Below, piece by piece: positions 11,701 to 21,600 of a stretch of DNA of 64,000 nucleotides. Under the pieces are notes generated by a model. The model was not told the origin of the DNA and made no database searches. It worked only from the letters and a program-made list of their open reading frames with translations. The position numbers and the translations under genes were made by a program. Origin of the DNA: Diacronema lutheri (lineage: Eukaryota > Haptophyta > Pavlovophyceae > Pavlovales > Pavlovaceae); contig JAGTXO010000074.1 of the NCBI GenBank assembly GCA_019448385.1, positions 56,206-120,205 on the forward strand. Direction: 5' to 3'. Position 1 is the stretch's first letter. The number at the start of each line of letters is the position of its first letter.

Positions 11701-12613
11701 CCGCCGCCGCGAGCGCCGGCCTCCCGCAGGCAGAGGTGGAGCGCATCGCCAGCGGCGACATGCTCGCCTCAACCGTCGACGCGTGCTGCGAGGTCGTGCT
11801 GCGCGTGCACGGGCAGGCCGGCGGCGGGCATGTCTGCCACGTGCCGCTCGCCGCGCAACCCGCGGTGTTTCAGGACGACGCCGAGCGCGCCGCGCTGCTG
11901 CACCGCCTGCGCAGCGAGGCGACAACGCAGGCTGTCATCGGCGTGTGGAGCCCGTCGGACGAGCGCGGCGGCGCGGGCGGTGACGACGGCGCGCAGCTCG
12001 CCTCCGGCCATTTCACCGCGTTGCGCCTTGTGCGCGTCGCGCGCGCGGGCGAGCATCGCTACGACGCGGTGCTCGTCGACACGCTCGCGTCGCCCTGCAG
12101 GCAGGCGCTCATGCTCGCCAAGGCGATAACTGCCACGCTGCACGCGGCGGGTCTCGACATTTCGCGCGTGCGCCGCGCGCTGCTGCTCAACGAGGCGGCG
12201 CAGCGTGGCGCGACGTGCGGCCTCGCGATAGTGGGCGCGCTCAACGACGCGCTCGCCGCGGCGGGCTGCTCGTCCGCGCCGCGCACGTTCAGCGTGGCGG
12301 ACATGTACGCTGTCGGCGAGCGCCTCCGCGTCGCGCTGACCGGCGCGGCCAGCGATCGTGCGCCGGGCGGCGTCTGCGCGGTCACGAGCGCGGTGCGCGG
12401 CGGGGGCAGCCCCGATGGCGCCGAAACGCCGCCGCAGACGCGCGGCGCCAAGGCCGCCGCTGGCGTCACCGCCGCCGCCACCGCCGCCGCCACGCCGCCG
12501 CCGCCCGCGCTGGGCGCCGCCGCCGCCGCCACCGCCGCCGCCGCCGCTGCTGCCGCCGCCGTGGCCGCGCCGCCACCGCCGCCACCGCCGCCGCCGGCCG
12601 GCGACGCGGGCGA

Positions 12614-12683
<70 letters not shown>

Positions 12684-15600
12684 GCCGCGCGCACGTTCTT
12701 GAAGCTCGCGCCCAGGGCGCGCGCGGCCGCCTCGGCGCGTGAGGCGTTGCGCGCCGCGTGTGCGCGCGCGGACGCGGCGGCGTCGTCACACGCGTCGGCG
12801 CCGCACGCGCCCGCCGGTGCGCGCCGCCGGCGGCGCGCGGACGCAGGCGAGCTGGCGCTCGCGGCTGCGCGCGCGCTCGCCTCGACGGAGCACGGCGATT
12901 TGACGGACGACGCGCTCGAGGCCGCCGTCGAGCAGGAGCTGGGCGACGAGCGCGGCCAACTGCTGCTGTGCACGCGGGGCGCAGCGGCGCAAAGGCCCGC
13001 GCTTTGCCGGCTCCTGAAGCACGCGTGCGCGTCGGCGCGCGCGGCGAAGCGCGCGCAATTCACGGTGTTCGTCGTGCGCGCGGCCACGCGCGGCGAGCGG
13101 GGGGGCGCCGCCGCGAGGCGCGTGGACTCGGTGGTCGAGCTGTCGTGCGCGCTGCACGAGAAGGCGGGCGCGCTCGGCGGCCTCCAGCGCGTCTGTGTGC
13201 GTGGCTTCGCCCTCGAGCGCCGCCGGACACTCGACGCTGGCGCCGAGGCCGGCGCGTCCGCCATCGGCCAGGACGAGCAGGTCGAGGCAGAGGCGGGCGA
13301 GGCGTGCGTCGCCGGCGTGACGATGGCCAAGCAGCTGCGTCAGTTTGCCGAGCAAGCTGCCCGCGACGACGTGCTCTTCCACGTCGCCGTGTCCGAGGCC
13401 GACGCCCACGCCCGGCTGGCGCGCGTTGCGGGTGACGATGTCGGCGCGTACAGCGTCGTGCTCGCAGTCGCCGGGCTCGTCTGGCTGGCCAAGGCCGACG
13501 AGGTTGCGCCGACGGCCGCCCAGCCCGCCGCCGTGCCGCCCGCCGCCCCGCCTGCTGCCGCCACGTCCGCCGACGCCGAGCGCGACGCCTCGCCTTCCGA
13601 CCGCCTGCGCGCGCTGACGCTCGCCGTGCGAGTCGCGCTCGCGCGCGGCGTGCTGCGCCACCTCCTCGCCGACGCGTCGCCGGGCGCGTCCGCGACCGCT
13701 GGCGGTAGTTGCGCGACGCCCGTCGAGGCGGCCACGTCCGCCGCCGCGCCGCCCGCCACGGGCGTCGTGACGAGTGGCGTTGCGGCGGGCGCTGTGGCGG
13801 CCGCACCGGCTGCTGCGGGCGGTGCGATGGCGGGTGCATCGCCCATCACGCGGCCGGCGAAGCGCGCGCGGCGCACGCTCACCGCCGCTCCAGCCGCCTC
13901 GGCCGTTGCGGCCGCTGGAGGCGCACGCGCGGGCGCACGCGGCGCGGCCGGCGCGCCTCGCGCGCGCGCCGCGCGCGCGCCGGCCGAGTACGTCTGGCTT
14001 GCCATCGCGCGCCGGATGCTGGCGGCGCGACACGCGGCGGCCGCGGGCGGCGACTTTGTCGCGTCGTGCGTCGCCGCGATGCAGGCCGAGTACGGCGACG
14101 GCTGTGCCGTCGTCGTCGGCGACGCGCCTGATGACGCCTTGGTCGAGGCTGCGGCGGCGGCGCTGCTCGAGGGCAAGCACGCGGCGGTGAGCCTCGGCTG
14201 CGTCGACCGGCCGGCGGTGCTCGTCGTGCAGCGCGCCGTGGACGCGCCCACGTCGCGCGTGCACGGGTGGTGCGCGCACGCGGCGGGCGCCGCCGAGTTT
14301 GACGAGGGCGCCGCGCACGGCGTGTTCAACGCGATCGTCGAGCGCGCGTGGGCGCTGCGTCCGGACCCGGCCGACGGCAGCCCGCCGCCCACGCGCACGT
14401 GGGAGGTCGAGCAAATCGCTGGCGACGCGCCCGACCAGGCGGGCGTGGCCGCGCTGCGCGTGCTCTACGCGCTCGTCGCGGCGCACGGCCGCTACCGCTC
14501 GGCCGCCGCGCTCTTTGGCGCGCTCGCGCAGCTGCACGCGCCCGACGCCGCCGGCGCGCGCGCGGAGGTCGTCGCGGCGGCGTGCGCGGTGCCGCCCGGC
14601 GCGCGGCCGGGCGCCGCGCCGGCGGCCGCGCGGGACGACGCGAGGGAGCGCGCATGGGACGGCGCTCAGATCGCCGCGCTCGCCGTCGGCGCGGACGCTG
14701 CGCGCAGGCGTGTCGCGCCCGTGCGCGCGCTCGTCGACGCGCTCGGCACGCCACCGACCTCGGCGATCACGGGCGGGCCGGCGGTCCGGCTCGCGGGCGC
14801 GGGCGACGGCGGCCACGGTGCACGGTGGGTGGGCGGGCAGGCGGCGACGCCCGCCGAGCAGCTGCCGAGGGAGCTGCTGCGCGCCTACCACGAGGCGGTG
14901 CTGTGCGTCACGCCCGGCAGCCTCCAGCTCGGCCCGGCGGCGCTCGACGCGGTCACGCGGCCGCGCGAAAACGACACGCTGGAAGGCCTCCTCGCGCGCG
15001 TCAGCTGGCAGTGCGGCGCGAGGGCGAGCACGTGCGCCATGCTCGCCACGTTTTCCGAGCAGGCGGGCACCGGCTCGCGCGTCGCGCTCAAGGCCCTCCG
15101 CACGAGCTCCGACCTGGCCGGGCTGACGGCGGCTGCGGTCGGGCAGCAGGCGCCGCAGACGCCGCCGCCGCCGCTTCTCGTGATGCTCGGCCGCTGCCCC
15201 AGCCCGCTCGTCGGCGGCGGCCTCTTCCCGCCCGACCGCGCGACGGGCGAGCCGGCGGTGCACGCGGCGACGTCCGAGCTCGCCGTCGAGCTGCTGCGCG
15301 ACGCGCGCGCGCTGGCCGGCACGGACGGGCGGCTCGTCGTCCTGTGCCTCGAGGCGTCCAACCCGCTCTGGTTCTGCCCCAAGGTGCGCGAGCTCGAGCT
15401 GCCGCGGACGCGGTCGGACGGCGTGCGCGCGTCCGGCTGCACCTGCCCTGCGACGTGCAGCGATGCGCGCGGCGCGGCGGGTGGCGCTGCCCGCGGCGCA
15501 TCGACGCGGCCGGCGGCGCGCGCGATCAACAAGGCGGTGCTCGACCACTTCGTCGCGCTTTTCGGCCGCGAGGGCTTCGCGACCTTTGAGTTTGCGGGCG

Positions 15601-18600
15601 GCGGCGAGGCGAGCTGGCTGTGCGACAGCGCGGCCGGCACGACGACCGTCGCGGCGTGCGCGTCGCTGCCGCCGCGCATGGGCGATGGGCAGCTGGCCAT
15701 CCGGCGGCACACGCTCGGCACGGGCGCCGACGCGCCGGCGCACGCCGTCGTCTCGCTCCGCGTCGCGCACGTGAGCCACGCCATCCGCCGCGCGGCGGAC
15801 GACGGCGGCGCGCGCGCCGAGCGGATGGCGCGCGCCGCGCGCGCGTTCTGCGATGTGGCGGCCGCGCTGCGCGTCGACGCGATCCTGGCGGAGGTGCCCG
15901 AGGACCGCCCGACGGGCACGCCCTTCCTTGGCGGGCTGCTCAAATGTTGGGACAAACGCAACGGGAGCTGGACGGCGCCAGCCACGCTCGCGCTCGGAGA
16001 CGTGCGCGAGGTGGCCAAGCGGACGGCCGACGCAGCGGCCGGCCGAGCGGACGAGGTCCCTGCGGCTGGCCGTCCGCAGGTCGCGGCGCGCGCGTGCGCT
16101 GGCGCGATTGGCGGCGGCGCGGGCGCGGCGGGCGCCTCGGACGCTGCGCCGCGTGCACTGGCGGGCGCGTCGGGTGCGCGCACGGACGGCGGCCCTGCCG
16201 ACGCACCGCGCCAGCTGGAGAGCCGCTACGGCGAGGCGAGCAAGCTCGACCTACCCCAAGATTCCACTACGGGCCGCGTCCTCGACGCTCGCGAGGCCCA
16301 GGACCGCGCGCGCGTGCCTGCTGCGCCCGACGGCACAGCGCTGCGCCGCGTGCTCGACGCCGTCGGCGCGGGCGCGCCCGCGCAGCGCAGCCCGCGCTGG
16401 CACGACGAGCGATGGGAGGAGGTCACGGGTAGCAAGGTTGGCGACGTCGTGAACGACAACGCCGGCGTCGCGCACGAGACGCTCACCGACGAGTACGTGC
16501 ACCGGCGGCGGCGCGAGGTGCGGACCAAGGCGACGACCGCGGGCATCCTCGGCGAGGCCGTCGCGCTGCGCAAGCTGGCGGCCGCGTACGGCATCACCGT
16601 CGTGTGCAACCTGCCGATGGTGCGTGCGGACCCGCACGACAAGAGCGCGCCGTTCGCCTTCTCGCCGGACGGGCTCGCCATCCTCCCCGAAAACAACGAG
16701 CAGGTCCTCGTCGAGGTGAAGACGCTCACCAAGGCGGGCGCCACGGCGCACGAGGACGGGCCGCCGCAGCCGCACCGCGATCAGCTGCAGCTCGGCATGC
16801 ACGTCCTCGGCGTGAGCAAAGCGCTCTACGTGCAGTACCTCAGGCACGAGGACCGGATCGTCGTGCACGTCGTGACGCGCGGCGCCGGCTGGCTTGCATT
16901 CGCGCAGCCGAGGGTGCAGGCCTTCTGGGCGCGCGTCGTCGAGCGGCGCGCGCGGCTCGAGCGCGCGCGCGCCGACCACCCGGCTGCGAGCCGGCGGCAC
17001 CGGTGGCAGCAGACGCCGGCCGGGCCGCCGCTCGTGCTCGCGCTGGACGGGCGCATCCCCGCCGCGCGCGCCGCCGCGCTGCACGCCGTCGCGCACGGCA
17101 CCGCGAGCGCGGCGGCGGTGACGGCGGCGGCGGCGACGGGCGACGCGACGGCGTTGCAAGACGCGATCGCGGCGCTGCGCGCGCCCGTCGGCAATGCGGC
17201 GATCGACAGCGCAGCGCGTGCGGAGCGCGCGGCCGTCGAGCGGGCGATCGCGTACCTCGGGCAGCCGGCAGGCGACGCCGCCGCCCGCGGCACGGCCGAG
17301 GCGGCCGAGGAGGAGAGGACGGTCGACGCCGACATCTGCGCGTTGCTGCACCAGCTCGGCGCGAGCGTGGCGCACGTGCACGTCGAGGACGCGGATTGCG
17401 TCACGCGTGAGCACTGGGGCGGGGCGGTGCTCGCTGCAGCGGGCGACCCGTCGAGCGCCCCCGCCATTTCGAGCGTCATCGTCGCGCACATCGTGCGCCT
17501 CGCCGGCTTTGGCGTCGAGCTCCCGCAGTCGATTCGCGTCGCCCCCAGCACGGCCGACTGGCACGAGGGCTGGCTCGACGTGCAGTGCGTGCTGCTGCGC
17601 ACGCGCCGGCGCGGGCGGCGCGACGACGACTTTGTGGCCGTCGTCAGGCGCGGTGGGCGCTGGTTTGCGTGCGAGCCCGGCCGCGCGCGGCGGCTGCAGT
17701 GGCGGTCGGTCCTGCGCCGCGCGCGCGGCGGCGTCGACGGGACCGGCGAGGAGGCGTTCGCGGTCGTCTACGTGCGGCGCGGCGACGCGGCCGGCGACGC
17801 GGCTGGCGACGCGCAGGCCGAACGGGCGCGCGGCGGGCGCGCGCGCAGGCGCACGCGCGGCGGCACGCGCAAGCGCAAGCGCGGCGCCTCCGCCGGGCTC
17901 GAGGCGGCCGCGCCCGCCGGCGCGCCGGCGGGCGCTGCTCACCGCCCGCCCGCCAGGCGTGCCACGGTCGCCGCGCGCACCACGCGCTCTGTGACCGACG
18001 CGCGGCACTCGGCGCCTGCCGCCACGGTTGCACCTGTCTTCGACTGGCGCGCCGGCCGCCCGCCCCCTGCCGCCGCCGCCGCCGCCAAGCGCGGCCAGGC
18101 GCTCGAGCCGGGGCAGTTCGCGCGGCCGCGTGGGCGCGCGCCATGGGGCAAGGTCTGGGACAGAGTCTCGGGTGCGTGGGCGGACAAGCCGACTGGTGCT
18201 GCCGTCGCCGCCGCGCCGCCGCCGCTGCCGCCCGCCGCCGCGCCGCCGCCCGCCGCCGCGCCGCCGCCCACCGCCGCGCCGCCGCCCGCCGCCGCGCCGC
18301 CGCCCGCCGTCGCGCCGCCGCCCGCCGCCGCGCCGCCGCCGCCGCCGCCACCGGCGGCGCTCGGCCGCCGGCAGCACGTCGGCGCGGGCGGCAGCGCGGC
18401 GGGCCGGCGGCTCGCGGCCATCGCACGGCGGCAGCGCGGCGTGCGCGCGCCGCCGCCCGCCGCGCGCTTCCTCGCCACGCTGCCGCCACCGCCACGCGAC
18501 GGCCTCGCGCGCACGAGCAAGCAGGCGCGCGCGAGGCGCAACGCGGACGGACGGCCGGCGCACGCGCGCGCGGCCAACGCGCGCGCCTTCTACCGCGGCG

Positions 18601-21600
18601 TGGAGCTCGGCGTGCACGCGACGCGCGCCATCGTCGACGCGCGCCACGCCGACCTGCCGCAGGCCGTCTTCGTGGCGGAGGCGCGGGCGATCGTCGCGCG
18701 CTCCGCCGGCGGCGGCGCGCTGCTCGCGCCGGACGACGTGCGCGACCTGTGCGACGCGCAGACGGACGCCGATCGCGCTGCGATCTGGGCGTCGGTGGGC
18801 GCGCACGAGGCGACGCGCATCTTCGCGCTCGTCACGCGCAACGCGAGCTTGGCGGGCGCGGCGCTGCTCGTGCTGCACACGCCGGCGGGCGCGCCGGCGC
18901 GCGCGCTCGGGCTCGTGGCGACGCGCTCGCGCGCGCCGTCGACGGGCGCGCCGCGCGACGCGCACAGGGCGCTGGTGCAGCGGTTGGACGTGCTGATGGA
19001 CGCGATCGCCGCGGCGCGAGGCGCGTCGCCGCTCGAGCTCGAGCTCGCGCTCGCGCCCGAGCCGCAGAGCGCGTGCAACGCGCGTGCGGCCGCGCTGCTC
19101 TGCCTGCAGGCCGTCGCGGACGCGAGCGGCCGTCCCGCCGCTGAGGACGCGCTGGCCGCGCTCGACGACGCGCGCGGCATCGACCGGCACTGCCACGCCG
19201 TCCGGCAGCAGATCGAGGCGAAGCTCGCGTGGCGGCGCGCCGACGGCGCCGTCGGCGTTGACGGCGCCGACGGCGCGCCCGCGCTCGCGCCTGCCGCCGC
19301 ACCGCCGGCGTGCGCGCCGGCGCACGCTGCCGGCGAGGCGGCGGTCGACCAGGCGATCGTCACGCGGGTGCGCGACGCGCTGCGCGCGTGGGCGACGACT
19401 GGCACCGCGCCCAGCGCGGCGGTGCTCGACGACGCCTGCGCCGCGTACACGGCCCGCGCACGCGCGCGCAAGGACGCGCGCACGGCGCTGGGCCCGACGC
19501 GCGCGGCCGAGCTGCTCGCCGCGGCCGCGCGCGGCGGAGCCGACGGGGCGGATGCCGCGCGCGCGCTGCTCGGCGGCACGCCGCGCCTGCTCGTCGTGCT
19601 CCTCTGCGTGCCCGTCGCCGCGCCGTCCGGCGAGCCGCCGCGCCCGGTCGGGCTGCTCGTCGCCGACCGGCCGACGGACGACTCGCGCCCGGCCGCGCTC
19701 GTGCGCTACGACTTTGCGCCGCTCGACGCGGACGTGGCCGTCGCGGTCGGCGCGCATGCCGTCGCGCTGGCCAGTGCGATCTGGCCGCTGCTCGCGGCCG
19801 AGGGGGAGCCGCGGCCATCGCCCGTCGTGCGCTCGCAGCCGCGCGGCGGCGACGATGGCGCGCGTGCGCTCGCAACGTTCGCGTGCCTCGACGCGCTGAT
19901 GACCGCCAGCGTCGGCGCGCACGGCCTCGCGGGCGGCGCGGGCATGCTGCCCGCGCTGGTCGCGCGAGGCGCCGCGGCCGCCCAGCGCGAGCGGCAGCTG
20001 CGCGCGGCCGCCGAGAGGCTGGGCGGCACGGTCGCTGGGTGGCCGGACACGGGCGCGAGCGCGGCGGGCGCGAGCGTCGACGAGGAGGCGCGCACGTACG
20101 AGGTCGAGGCGGTCGTCGACGAGCGCCGCAAGGCGGGCAAGAAGGTGACGTTCCAGTTCCGGATCAGGTGGCGGGGCTACGACGAGAGCGCCGACACGTG
20201 GGAGCCTGAGGCCAACGTGAGCAGCGACCTCGTCGCCCAGTTCCGCAAGACGCGCGACGAGCAGAAGCGGCGCGCGGGCGTATCGGGCAGCGGCAGCGGC
20301 GGCGCGGGCGCGGCGTCGGCATTGGCGTTGGCGCCGCTTCGCGCGCACGGCGAGTCGGGCGCCGCGGGCAAGCGCGCCGCGGCGGGTGCCGCCGCGAGCG
20401 CGCGCGACGCCGCGGGCGCGCGCGCGCCGAGCGTTCCCCGCGCGCGCGGCGTCGAGCGCGCGCGCGTGGACGAGCCCGCTGCGCCGAGCGCGCGCGCCGC
20501 CGGCGGCGCGACGGCGCGCACGCGCGTCAGCGTGCTCCCGGGCTTCGTGGTCAAGCGCTCGACGCTCAACGCGGGGCCGCAGGCGGTGACGGCGCAGCCC
20601 GGTGCGCGGAAGGAGCTGCGGCGCATCGCGGCGGCCGTGCACAGGCTCACGACACAGGCGTACCGCGTCATCAACAAGGTGGTGCGCGACGAGGCTGCGG
20701 TGGCGAGCGCGCAGGCCGTCGGCGCGGCGTCGGGCGGCCCGTCGACCAGCGTGCACACGTCGACCACGATGGACAAGGGAACCGTCCGTGCGATCTTCTC
20801 GGCCATCGGCTGGCACAAGGACGAGAGCACGTACGGTGCAGCGCCCCGAGGCAAGCCCGCCGAGCAAGCCGCCGCGCAGACCAAGGCGGCGACGGCGCGC
20901 GCCGTCGGCGAGATGGCCGAGGGCGTCCAGCCCGTCTGCGCGGTGGGCCTCACGGAGATCCTCGAGGCGGAGGCGACGCAGGTGTCCACCGCGTGCCTGA
21001 TGCATCCATCGCGCGTCGTGAACGGGCTGCTCCGCGACGTCGTCCGCGCGGCAGTCGAGCGCGACGAGGCGCTCGTCGCGCTGCCCGAGATGCAGCGAAA
21101 CGCGCGCGTGCGCGAGCTGTGCGAGCGGCTGCTGCGCGGCGACGTGGAGGGCGCGCGCGTCGGCTGCCCCGCCGCGCTCGACCGCCACCTGCCCGACATG
21201 GTCCTCCACAAGATCGACTACAAGTGCACGCCCACGAAAAGGTGGAACTACGACCGGCACACGACGCGCTACTTCCTCGTGCAGATCCGCACCCTGCAGC
21301 ACGTGGCCGAGGGGCAGGCGCTGCTCTGCCGGCTCGCGCACATCCACACGCAGCTGACCGGACGGCCGCCGCGGTACAATGTGGCGCCGCTGCGCACGCA
21401 CAATGTGCGCGCGAGGCGCGGCTGCCGCTGCCGCCGCCGAGCGCCCAAGCGCGCGCGCCGCCGCCGTGCGCGCCGCCCCGCGGCCAGGTTGGTCACGCGC
21501 CCGCGCGCTCGCGCGCCGCGCGCTGCGCGCAGGTGCCGCGCAACGTGCGCCTCGCCGCGAGCGCCATCTGGGTGACGCTTTCGGATGACGAGCGCAAGGA

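Noticed and set aside
9755-11761. Minus-strand repeat protein (Ala-Gly-Ser-Lys units) across the 57-bp array
   Set aside because: It is an antisense reading of the in-frame repeat array of the giant gene. Flanking sequence has no conserved coding on that strand.
16251-21401. 1,716-codon open frame on the minus strand (and its mirror at 51405-56555 plus)
   Set aside because: It is antisense to the YqaJ, chromodomain and early Fanzor coding region, has no motif, and is rich in Arg/Ala/Val, as expected opposite a GC-biased gene.
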